Notes under the pieces: generated by a model | Seen by the model: the letters and a program-made list of their open reading frames with translations, nothing else | Database searches by the model: none | Told to the model about the DNA's origin: nothing | Part shown: piece by piece, positions 52,055 to 60,748 of the stretch | How positions within the stretch are numbered: the first letter of the stretch is position 1 | Layout of the letters: every line of letters begins with the position of its first letter | Translations under genes and position numbers: made by a program | From: Flavobacterium sp. NRK1 | GTDB lineage: Bacteria > Bacteroidota > Bacteroidia > Flavobacteriales > Flavobacteriaceae | Reading direction: 5' to 3' | DNA length: 64,000 bases | Assembly (NCBI RefSeq): GCF_024054175.1 | Contig: NZ_JAMXLA010000001.1 | Location: forward strand, 865,341-929,340

Positions 52055-52984
52055 TTAGAAATAACGTGGTGAACGTGATACTTTTTTAGGGAAGTTCAAA
52101 TCAAACAACAATATGATCTCGTGAGATGCAGGTGTTGTTACATTAAGGTCTGATACAATGTGGTCATAAGCATAACCTAATCTCAGGTTAGGAGTTATAG
52201 CATAGTTTACCATACCGCCAAAGCTGTCATCAAGCCTGTAGGTAGCTCCTATCTCAAAGCGTTCGAAGAATAAAAAGTTAAGTGACCCGTCTATAGAGGG
52301 GGAAACACCAAATGCCGACTTAACCATAAATGATGGTTTCATCTTCAGGTTGTCGTTAAGCTGGAATACATATCCACCGGTAATAAAGTAGTGTGATTCC
52401 TCTGATCCGAACTGCTGGCTTGCCGGCTTGTAATCAAGGTGCTTGCTTTTTAGCATATTCGGTACAGATGCTGCAAAATAGTATTTGTTGGTGTAGTAGA
52501 AAAATCCTGCTCCAATGTTGAAAAACGTATTATTTACGTTAGAAGAGAAGGCAGGGTCGCCTGGTGCTGGTACGTGGCCATCTCCAATATCGCTGTATAA
52601 GCCAACATTATGAAAAGTAGCACCGGCTTTTAAACCAAGAGCTAAACGGTGTTCGCCACCAAGGTTTAGTGTGTATGAGAAATCCGCATAGGCGTTAGTC
52701 TCTTCTACAGGCCCTATCTTATCATTGATAACCGATAATCCCAAACCTACATTCTTACCTACAGGGCTGCTCCCTGAAAAGGTCATCGTAGTTGGAGAAT
52801 CTTCAATATCTACCCATTGCTTACGGTATAGCAATCCAAAAGAAAGGTTTTCTTTTGAACCCGCATAAGCAGGGTTAATAACATTCATGTTATACATGTA
52901 CTGTGTGTAGTGTGGGTCCTGCTGTGCCGTAGCATCTGCAAGGCCGCCCAGAGCCAATAATGCTGCAAGGTAAAGTTTCTTCAT
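52055..52984 (-). CDS. PorP/SprF family T9SS membrane protein
   Basis: The 309-aa product has a signal peptide (LYLAALLALGGLADATAQ) and the PorP/SprF start QQDPHYTQYMYNMNVINPAYAGS, then KQWVDIEDSPTTMTFSGS and LSVINDKIGPVEE, and an outer-membrane barrel body. SprF-type proteins are needed for secretion or anchoring of a specific neighbouring type B cargo such as SprB. Here the adhesin directly upstream is the obvious client. Confidence 0.92.
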   Translation of the reverse strand: MKKLYLAALLALGGLADATAQQDPHYTQYMYNMNVINPAYAGSKENLSFGLLYRKQWVDIEDSPTTMTFSGSSPVGKNVGLGLSVINDKIGPVEETNAYADFSYTLNLGGEHRLALGLKAGATFHNVGLYSDIGDGHVPAPGDPAFSSNVNNTFFNIGAGFFYYTNKYYFAASVPNMLKSKHLDYKPASQQFGSEESHYFITGGYVFQLNDNLKMKPSFMVKSAFGVSPSIDGSLNFLFFERFEIGATYRLDDSFGGMVNYAITPNLRLGYAYDHIVSDLNVTTPASHEIILLFDLNFPKKVSRSPRYF

Positions 52985-53015
52985 GTAATGTGTGTTGGTT
53001 AATTTGCAAAAAAAT

Positions 53016-53122
53016 AATAGGGCAGATTTTTTAAATACAATCCCTGAAAAATCATTTACTAAGTGGTTAGACTTTAAAAATCGTAAAAGGTTTAATCAGT
53101 AATTGAAAAAATCTGCCCTATT
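53016..53122 (-). repeat. 17-bp inverted repeat between adhesin and PorP/SprF genes
   Basis: AATAGGGCAGATTTTTT (53016-53032) and its exact complement (53106-53122) are 73 nt apart. They fill the gap between the two genes and would form a long stem in the shared mRNA, with a T-run on the minus strand inside the arm. It may partly terminate or stabilise the 3' part. Confidence 0.65.
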
Positions 53123-53136
53123 TTATAAAAAAATTA

Positions 53137-56100
53137 TTATTCCTGTCTATTTATATAAACCCATCCGGTTTTAGTTTCTCCGTTAGAGCGTTCTATCATA
53201 TAGAAATAAGTTCCTGTAGGTAGCTCGTCGCCGTTGCTGCCCTGACCAATCCACTCATTAGTATAGTTAGATCTGCTGTAAACTTCCTGTCCGTAACGGT
53301 TAAATATTTCAAGTTTTTTAACATCTAATGTAGTTAAATCAAACTCGTCATTCTTACCATCACCATTAGGAGATATACCACGCGGAATTAAACAGGTTGT
53401 ATTATCTATCTGAGCTTCAACCGTAACCGGACAATTTTTATCCTGTCCTGCTGGCGTCACTGTCAGATAGTAGCTTCCCGGATCTGTAATTGTAAGTGTA
53501 GATTCAGTTCCAAGAGAAGTACCTGAAGCATCTGTCCATTCAAATGTTACATTATCAACATTATAAATGTCGTCAGCATCGAATACAGCTTCTAATACAT
53601 AATCGTTACCATGACACATTTCAGAAACAGATACCATAGCTGTTGGTATAATAGTTACTGTAAAGCTGTTTTGAGCAACACAATCTACAGATTCTGCACT
53701 TTTAGCAACTACATATATTGTTTGAGATGTTGTTATAACATCACCAACGCTAAGCTGAGTTCCTGTTCCGCCCTCACCTGTAAAATAACCATTATTTTCG
53801 CTAAGCGCAGGTAGTGTATAACTTGTACACTCAACAACATCAGCAGGATCATCAGCAACAGGAGTTGGAATAACTGTCATCACAACTGAATCTGTAGCAG
53901 TACATCCCTGGTTGTTTACAGTAACTTCGTAAGTACCTTCAGCATCTACCGTAATAGAAGAAGTTGTATCAGGCATTACATCACCATTAAATGTCCATGT
54001 GTAAGTAACTGTTGCAGGATCGTAATTAGCAGGATCTGTTGTAGGCGTAGCACTAATAGTTGCTGAAGTATGCTCACAAATAGAGAAGTCTTCATTAACT
54101 GCAAACGCCGGTGTAAGATCTTGTACTACAAGACTGAATGACTTAATACCCACACAACCTTTAGCATCTTCAATTCTTACATAAATTTCCTGTAAGCCCT
54201 GAGTTTCATTTTCAAAATCAGTTTCAGGGAGAGCATCAGCATTATTCTGAGCATCTTCTTGTGAACGGTGATATGAAATTGTATAATCAGAAGGATTAGA
54301 TACTCCGTCAAGGATTGCCGGTGTGTTATCCGAAAGATTAAATGTAGCAAATCCGTCAGCATCACAAATAATTAACTGTACAGGATCTCCGGTTACTTCT
54401 TCTACAGGAGGGTAGAATTCTACAAGAACTGAATCTGAAGTTTCACAAACTCCTCCGAATGAAGCCACAACTGAATATTCACCTGATTCAGTTACAGTAA
54501 GTGTCTCACCTGTTTCACCAGGAATAGGGTCTCCACTACCATCTTTGTACCATGTAAATGTATAATCTCCAGCAGGAAGATTACTTTCAATAGTGTAAGA
54601 AGCATCACTACATACACCATTACCATCTGCAATAGTAAGGTCAACACCAAGATCAGGATTACCGATGTCAAATGCACCAATAAATACGGCAGAGTCCATA
54701 CTATTATCATTTCTGTCAGCAATAACCAATTTAATATGGTACGTAGTATTTGGCGTTACTGCAGATTCAGCAAACATTTTTACTGTTGTACCTTTAAAGT
54801 GTACTGGTGCCAGCATAGGATCTGAAGCTGCATCCGGGTTTTGTATATCATCATTACCATAGTAAGCATCAAAATATGCTTCATTGGCAGAAGGACAAGT
54901 ATCGTATATAGTATTAAAATTATCATCTCTTATAGTGATAACCGATACCGGAGCATTTGTATCTGGCACAACTGCAAGATTAGTTGTCGCTCCTACAGGA
55001 TTTCCATCAGCATCAAGCTCTGTAAGGAAGAAAGCAAATGCATCAGAATAATTACACTGATACTGACCATACTCATCAGAAGCAAAAACAAACGGGAATC
55101 TTAGTTTATTAGCAAGTGGTGTAAAATCAAATTCCAGAATAGTTGCATCATTATAATTATATAAGTTAGGATCTATACCTAGACCTGTGATATAATCAAA
55201 TAATTGCTGATCTCCAGGCCAGTAGCCATCGCTGCTAGCCCCACCAAGGTTAGGACCGGCAACCGTAGCAGCATTACCTGTTTTTAATACCACACCTTTT
55301 TCTATACCAAATGTAGAAAGGCCTTTTTCGAAGTATGCGATACCATTATCATATCCAAAATCACTACCTGTACTTGAAGTAATATTTTGAATATTCGCAC
55401 AAGTTTCAACAACAAGGGCATTATTAACTATGTCTTCAACACTCATAGTAGCATCAACAATAATTGGCGCAGGAGTAGATATACAAACACTAAAGCTTGA
55501 AGGCTCAGATGGGTTTGGCATATAAGTAGCGTATAATTGTACGTAATATGTGTTACCAACTGTTAAACCGTGAACAACGCCTTTAGCACCTGAATCAGGG
55601 TAAACAGCTGTTGCACAGGCAACCTCAGTTAAACTTCCACAATCAGCACCTTCATACACTGCATAACCCGCTTCAACTCCTGTTGCATCATTTATTGCTA
55701 TTGCAAGATCTGTAGATGTAGCAGTAAATGAATACCAAACATCATAGTCAGGAGTAGACCAGTAACAACTTGGAGCCAAGCCCGAAGAAGTTGCACCTGT
55801 AAGAGTACCTGCAACACTCTCTGTACATTCAAGACCTGCATTAACAGGAATATCTATTGCAGCATCACAATTGTCATTTTCTATAGCTGTAACAAATGTA
55901 CGAGGCTGAGAAATAGTACTGTAACCATCTCCGTCACAATTTGCTCTTACATAATATACATACGGTGTACCTGATACTAAGTTCTCCCACACATATGGAT
56001 TAGTAGTTACTACAGTTCCAGGCGTAGTTGCAGGATCCGGAGCAGGTGAGCCATAAGGCAATACCCAAACTTCCCAGCTGGTAGCAGTAGATCCCTGAGC

Positions 56101-59100
56101 ATTCCATGATAATTCAACTGAATTAAGCTGAACATCAGACACAACAAGATCAATTGGCTTAATACAAGCAGGAGGATCACATGTTACAGTACCAGAGAAT
56201 ATTGTATCTCCCTGAGCACCTTCACCAAAGTCTTTTACAAATACATCTTCCCAGTAAGGAGAATATATATGAAGTCCTTTTTCGTAATCATCCCATCCGC
56301 CTACGTTCCAAACAATTTCAATTGGAAGGTCCGGACATAAAGGAACATCCATTATATATGAATACATATCTGGCGCACCCCAGGTAAATTCAGGGCCTAA
56401 AACGGCAACAGGAACACCTGATTGGTAAACTGTCATAGTATTGTCTTCATAACCCCATCCGTTTTGGCTTAACAGTTCAAAATGGAATACACATTTATCT
56501 GCTTCCTCACAAGCCTCAGAGTGTATTGCATACGGACCTGCCCAAGTACTTGTAGGCTCACTTGCACCTGTACATACTACTCTTACATAGTATTCATAGT
56601 TTGTTGCAGGAGCATCAAGAGGTACAGCAACCGCAGGGTTTGTTGTAGTTGCAACACCAGGTGTAGAAGCTGTTGGTGCAGGACTGCCTGCAGGAAGTAC
56701 AATATATTCCCAGTCTCCAGTTGCAGGGCCATCCCATGCAAGATCTATAGAAGTAGTAGTACCGTTAGATGCGGTAAGACCAGTAGGAGGCAAACATGCA
56801 GGATGCTCACAATCTACATCAGCAGAGAATATTACAGTATTTACTAAACCGCTTGAATAAATAGGAAGATCGAAAAGGATCTGGTCAAAATTATTTTTAA
56901 CCTGAAGACCTACGTTACCTTCCCAGCTACCACCGTCATTCCAGAATATTTCAAAAGGAACACCTGAACAAAGAGGCACTATAACTGTCTGACTTGTACC
57001 ACCACTTTCAAAAGATGAACCTATAGTAGCAACATTAGTTCCGTCTTGTCTGATAGTCATTTCAGCTCCCTGCCAGCCATCCCAGCTAGCATTCATTATA
57101 AATTCGTATTCACATTTTGTTGCAGGATCACAAACTGATGAACTAAACGGAAATGCTTTACTCCACTCACTTACATCTGTACTTGAGTTTTCACAATGCA
57201 TTCTAACATAGTACTCATAGTTGGTTGAAGCCTGTAAAGGACCAGCCGCTATAGTAGGATTAGTAGTTGTAAGAACACCAGAATCAGAAGCTGTAGGAGC
57301 AGGATCGCCTGCAGGAACTATATAATATTCCCACTCACCTGTAGCGCTACCTTCCCATGCTAAATCTACAGTAGTTTCTGTAGCATTGGTAGCAGTAAGT
57401 CCGCCCGGAGGTAAACAGTAAGGCATATCACAATCAACTACTACTTCATAAAGAAGTGTATTTTGCGTTCCTTCCCCGAAATTCTTAACATAAATTGTTT
57501 GTCCAAAAGAGTTTTTAACGCTCACGGCAACTTCGCCTGCAGCCCATGAAGAACCGCCTGCATTCCAGTACAATTGTACCGGCATACCGTTACAAACTTT
57601 AACAACCTGATCTACAGGATCTCCTGTAAAGTCCGGACCTGTTAATGTAGCAAGCGTTATACCATTTTGCTTAACATCCATTGTCTGTCCATTCCAGGTG
57701 TCATACATATCCCACATTGTAAATGTAAATTCACACTGAACATCTACATTACAGATCATAGAATTAAATTGATAAGGACCTGCCCATGCACTAAACGTAC
57801 CGTTACCACAGTCTGCCCTTACCCAATATTCATATGGAGTTGAAGCTGTTAAGCCAGTCCATAAATAGTCAGTATTGTCAGTTACAGTAGTACCTGCACC
57901 TTGAGGTACACCTGTACCCTGAGGCTGAACTACAACACCCCATGAAGTTGCTCCCGTAGGATTATCCCATGATAATTCTGCAGAAGTCATACCGATATTA
58001 TCGGCTGAAAGGTTAGTAGGCTCATCACAAGCTACAGCCTGTATAGTAAGCATATAAGGAGTAGTAGGATTACTATAGCTTGAAATTACTATATAATAAT
58101 CTTCTCCGTTAACAACCGGAAAATCTTCAAGCGAAACAGGAAGGCCGTCAAAACCTGCCACACCACCCGCAAGACATCCTGTACCTATATCTGAACATTC
58201 ATTATATACAAATACACCTGAATACTGTCCGTTTTCAGTAAGATCTATATTAATTGCGCCTGTAAATGTAGCTGTGTATTGATAAACAACATCATTACCG
58301 GAAAGATAATCTTCCCAAGGACTGTTACCACAGCCCGTACCCGGCATACCATTATAGTTGTCGGCATAATTTACAGTATTATCCAACCCTGAAGTATACG
58401 GAAGAGACGCAACAGGAATCGGAGCAGAACAAGTATCTCCTAAACCTTGCGTACAGAAATAATATGCACCTACCCAGTCACTCTTACCTCCGCCGTCACA
58501 AAGTGCACGAACGTAATATTTGTAACAAGTATCTTCATCAAGATTTGCTACATGATAAGGAAGAGTACCTGTATATGTTACACCAGTACCTGTAGGAATA
58601 TCTTCATCCCCAACAATCTCAATTTCCCATGAAGTAGCGCCACTTGGGTTTTCCCAAGAAAGATCTGCTTCAGTAAGGGTTACATTAGCAACGGCAAGAG
58701 TTGCAGGCTCAACACATTTAGCAACAACCTTTACATTGTCAATTAACCAACGGTCACCATTATCACCTGCCATCATGAAAGCAATACGAACTTCTGAACC
58801 TATATAAGTTTCAGGAAGCTCGATAATTTTTTCAATATAGTCCGTGTTAACCGGGTTAATTTGAAGTTCAGTCCACGACTGAAGTTCCGTGTAAGAAGCC
58901 GGTGAGTTTAAATCTGCCGTAGGGTTGGCAGTAAGGTCAAGGATAAACACCTTATAAATACTTCCCTGATCTCCAGCTTGTGTAAGGCGCGAAAAGAACC
59001 TTAACTCCGGTGCATCAGGAACCGTAAATTGTGGTGTTACCAAATAATCTTCAGGTATTCCTGAAGATACATTCTCTTTTTGAAGGTAAGCCGCCCGCTC

Positions 59101-59310
59101 ACCCTCATAAGCAGGCTGGGTAGAACTATTTGCAGCTCCCTGTGCCCACTTAACGTTCAGTCCCACGCCGTTTTGCATTTGAAACCAGCCCGTGGTGCTT
59201 GTGCCTGTATCGGCAAGCGTCCACCCTGTTTCAAAACCTTCCTGGGCAAGCTGAGCAAAGCCGCAGAAAGATAACAACGACATGAAAATTACTAAGGTAA
59301 TTTTTTTCAT
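53137..59310 (-). CDS. giant T9SS type B surface adhesin with FN3, unknown Cys-framed modules and choice-of-anchor domains
   Basis: The 2057-aa product has a signal peptide (FMSLLSFCGFAQ), a choice-of-anchor J/MAM-like domain (about 20-195), five FN3 domains and three Cys-framed modules of about 105 residues alternating between 200 and 1145, pre-peptidase-C-like domains near 290-430 and 1145-1285, a choice-of-anchor L domain (1300-1540, FVFASDEYGQYQC), Ig/PKD-like repeats, and a type B gliding-motility C-terminal domain (RGISPNGDGKNDEFDL, FNRYGQEVY, GTYFYMI). It should be exported by T9SS with the PorP/SprF protein downstream. Roles in adhesion, gliding or polysaccharide binding are inferred. 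Confidence 0.88.
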   Translation of the reverse strand: MKKITLVIFMSLLSFCGFAQLAQEGFETGWTLADTGTSTTGWFQMQNGVGLNVKWAQGAANSSTQPAYEGERAAYLQKENVSSGIPEDYLVTPQFTVPDAPELRFFSRLTQAGDQGSIYKVFILDLTANPTADLNSPASYTELQSWTELQINPVNTDYIEKIIELPETYIGSEVRIAFMMAGDNGDRWLIDNVKVVAKCVEPATLAVANVTLTEADLSWENPSGATSWEIEIVGDEDIPTGTGVTYTGTLPYHVANLDEDTCYKYYVRALCDGGGKSDWVGAYYFCTQGLGDTCSAPIPVASLPYTSGLDNTVNYADNYNGMPGTGCGNSPWEDYLSGNDVVYQYTATFTGAINIDLTENGQYSGVFVYNECSDIGTGCLAGGVAGFDGLPVSLEDFPVVNGEDYYIVISSYSNPTTPYMLTIQAVACDEPTNLSADNIGMTSAELSWDNPTGATSWGVVVQPQGTGVPQGAGTTVTDNTDYLWTGLTASTPYEYWVRADCGNGTFSAWAGPYQFNSMICNVDVQCEFTFTMWDMYDTWNGQTMDVKQNGITLATLTGPDFTGDPVDQVVKVCNGMPVQLYWNAGGSSWAAGEVAVSVKNSFGQTIYVKNFGEGTQNTLLYEVVVDCDMPYCLPPGGLTATNATETTVDLAWEGSATGEWEYYIVPAGDPAPTASDSGVLTTTNPTIAAGPLQASTNYEYYVRMHCENSSTDVSEWSKAFPFSSSVCDPATKCEYEFIMNASWDGWQGAEMTIRQDGTNVATIGSSFESGGTSQTVIVPLCSGVPFEIFWNDGGSWEGNVGLQVKNNFDQILFDLPIYSSGLVNTVIFSADVDCEHPACLPPTGLTASNGTTTSIDLAWDGPATGDWEYIVLPAGSPAPTASTPGVATTTNPAVAVPLDAPATNYEYYVRVVCTGASEPTSTWAGPYAIHSEACEEADKCVFHFELLSQNGWGYEDNTMTVYQSGVPVAVLGPEFTWGAPDMYSYIMDVPLCPDLPIEIVWNVGGWDDYEKGLHIYSPYWEDVFVKDFGEGAQGDTIFSGTVTCDPPACIKPIDLVVSDVQLNSVELSWNAQGSTATSWEVWVLPYGSPAPDPATTPGTVVTTNPYVWENLVSGTPYVYYVRANCDGDGYSTISQPRTFVTAIENDNCDAAIDIPVNAGLECTESVAGTLTGATSSGLAPSCYWSTPDYDVWYSFTATSTDLAIAINDATGVEAGYAVYEGADCGSLTEVACATAVYPDSGAKGVVHGLTVGNTYYVQLYATYMPNPSEPSSFSVCISTPAPIIVDATMSVEDIVNNALVVETCANIQNITSSTGSDFGYDNGIAYFEKGLSTFGIEKGVVLKTGNAATVAGPNLGGASSDGYWPGDQQLFDYITGLGIDPNLYNYNDATILEFDFTPLANKLRFPFVFASDEYGQYQCNYSDAFAFFLTELDADGNPVGATTNLAVVPDTNAPVSVITIRDDNFNTIYDTCPSANEAYFDAYYGNDDIQNPDAASDPMLAPVHFKGTTVKMFAESAVTPNTTYHIKLVIADRNDNSMDSAVFIGAFDIGNPDLGVDLTIADGNGVCSDASYTIESNLPAGDYTFTWYKDGSGDPIPGETGETLTVTESGEYSVVASFGGVCETSDSVLVEFYPPVEEVTGDPVQLIICDADGFATFNLSDNTPAILDGVSNPSDYTISYHRSQEDAQNNADALPETDFENETQGLQEIYVRIEDAKGCVGIKSFSLVVQDLTPAFAVNEDFSICEHTSATISATPTTDPANYDPATVTYTWTFNGDVMPDTTSSITVDAEGTYEVTVNNQGCTATDSVVMTVIPTPVADDPADVVECTSYTLPALSENNGYFTGEGGTGTQLSVGDVITTSQTIYVVAKSAESVDCVAQNSFTVTIIPTAMVSVSEMCHGNDYVLEAVFDADDIYNVDNVTFEWTDASGTSLGTESTLTITDPGSYYLTVTPAGQDKNCPVTVEAQIDNTTCLIPRGISPNGDGKNDEFDLTTLDVKKLEIFNRYGQEVYSRSNYTNEWIGQGSNGDELPTGTYFYMIERSNGETKTGWVYINRQE

Positions 59311-59490
59311 AGACGAATAGTTAATTAGTAGTTTATGTTTAATGTGGGGAAAATTACTAAAAATTTTTATTCAATCCATACTGATTATTGAAGATAATTC
59401 ATTTTTTTCTTAAAAAAAACAAAATCAAAGTCAATTGTTATGAATATAAAAATACACAATGCATTTTTAGCTTAACATTCTCATAAATAA

Positions 59491-59518
59491 TTGAATCCGG
59501 AAAATAGTTTTATCTTTG
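59491..59518 (+). promoter_or_regulatory. lpxH promoter (TTG-N17-TATCTTTG)
   Basis: TTG (59491-59493) and TATCTTTG (59511-59518) are 17 nt apart, matching the consensus. The start site would be near 59525, about 11 nt before the ATG. Confidence 0.7.
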
Positions 59519-59535
59519 CAGGGTCTTAAAACTAT

Positions 59536-60288
59536 ATGAATACAAATCAACGCATATATTTTGCTTCAGACCAGCATTTTGGAGCACCAACCCCCGAATT
59601 AAGTTTTCCGAGAGAACAAAAGTTTGTTGCATGGCTTGACGAGATTAAGCAGGATGCCACTATACTTTTTCTTTTAGGCGATCTTTTTGATTTTTGGTTT
59701 GAGTACAAAACCGTTGTACCTAAAGGTTTTATACGTGTGCTTGGAAAACTGGCAGAACTACGCGATAGCGGTATTACTATATATTTCTTTACCGGCAACC
59801 ATGACCTATGGATGAGCGACTATTTTGAAAAAGAGCTTAACATACCGGTATTTCATAAACCTCAGCAATTTACTTTTAATAATAAAGTTTTCCTGATTGG
59901 CCATGGAGATGGACTGGGCCCCGGCGATAAAGGCTATAAAAGAATGAAAAAAGTATTTACTAATCCTTTTTCCAAATGGCTTTTTAGATGGCTTCACCCC
60001 GATTTGGGCGTAAAACTGGCACAATACCTTTCGGTAAAAAATAAACTTATATCAGGTGATGCCGATGTAAAGTTTTTAGGAGAAGAAAATGAATGGCTGG
60101 TTTTATACTCAAAACGCAAACTGGAAACAAAACATTATGACTATTTTGTTTTTGGACACCGCCACCTGCCTATGACTATTAAAGTAGGAGAAAATTCAAC
60201 GTACGTTAACCTGGGCGACTGGATAGGCTATTTTACCTACGGTGTTTTTGATGGCGAAAAACTTGAGGTTATAGAGTATAAAAAATAA
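59536..60288 (+). CDS. lpxH: UDP-2,3-diacylglucosamine diphosphatase LpxH
   Basis: The 250-aa calcineurin-like phosphoesterase has all metal motifs: ASDQHFG, LLGDLFDFW, FTGNHDLWM, IGHGDGLG and FGHRHLP. The FDFWFEYK and GHGDGLGPGDKGYK stretches are typical of LpxH of Bacteroidota. It cleaves UDP-2,3-diacylglucosamine to lipid X at the inner membrane, a step of lipid A synthesis. Its own promoter precedes it, and it ends 9 bp from a convergent gene. Confidence 0.87.
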   Translation: MNTNQRIYFASDQHFGAPTPELSFPREQKFVAWLDEIKQDATILFLLGDLFDFWFEYKTVVPKGFIRVLGKLAELRDSGITIYFFTGNHDLWMSDYFEKELNIPVFHKPQQFTFNNKVFLIGHGDGLGPGDKGYKRMKKVFTNPFSKWLFRWLHPDLGVKLAQYLSVKNKLISGDADVKFLGEENEWLVLYSKRKLETKHYDYFVFGHRHLPMTIKVGENSTYVNLGDWIGYFTYGVFDGEKLEVIEYKK

Positions 60289-60297
60289 TGCAGTTAT

Positions 60298-60651
60298 TTA
60301 ATTTCTGCATACATTATTTATATAGTTATGCAGGTCCATATTAAAGAGTGTACCTTCAACGAGATCTTTTATAAGAAAAAGTTCGCTTCTGGATACCGCC
60401 AGATCTACTTGCTGTAGTGGTGTTTTAAGCAGATACTTATAGCATTTGCTACGAAATGAACAACTATTACAGATCATTTCTTCACAAGTGTTATCTATTA
60501 TTTGAGCAAAAGCCTTTATTTCATCATACGAAAGATAAAATCCGGTTTCTTTAAACACTATCTGAACTTTATGTGTCAGTACCCTATCATTTTTCTTCCA
60601 GTGAAAAGCTACACCAAAATCATTATAATATATTTGTTCTACTTCTTTCAT
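60298..60651 (-). CDS. small soluble protein with four-Cys motif, unknown
   Basis: The open frame begins at 60681, but the -7 element at 60670-60677 supports the ATG at 60651, giving 117 aa (MKEVEQIYYNDFG). The central part has CEEMICNSCSFRSKCYKYLL: four Cys in a C-x4-C-x2-C-x5-C pattern that could bind zinc or an Fe-S cluster. The rest is helical. Similar small proteins seem widespread in Flavobacteriia, but no function is known to me. Confidence 0.65.
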   Translation of the reverse strand: MKEVEQIYYNDFGVAFHWKKNDRVLTHKVQIVFKETGFYLSYDEIKAFAQIIDNTCEEMICNSCSFRSKCYKYLLKTPLQQVDLAVSRSELFLIKDLVEGTLFNMDLHNYINNVCRN

Positions 60652-60669
60652 AGTACTTTTGGTTTCAAA

Positions 60670-60677
60670 CAAAAATA
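60670..60677 (-). promoter_or_regulatory. -7 element TATTTTTG
   Basis: On the minus strand TATTTTTG fits TAnnTTTG. The predicted start site near 60663 excludes the first ATG (60681) of the downstream frame. No clear -33 element. Confidence 0.45.
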
Positions 60678-60748
60678 GCAATTATTTAAAATCATTCTAA
60701 ATTAATAATAGTAAATTTAACCGAAGTTTTCAACAATGAAAAACACAA

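Noticed and set aside
53137..59310. Several plus-strand frames of 60-120 aa opposite the adhesin
   Set aside because: They are antisense shadows of a repeat-rich coding sequence, with Cys/Arg/Ser-biased translations and no starts or promoters.
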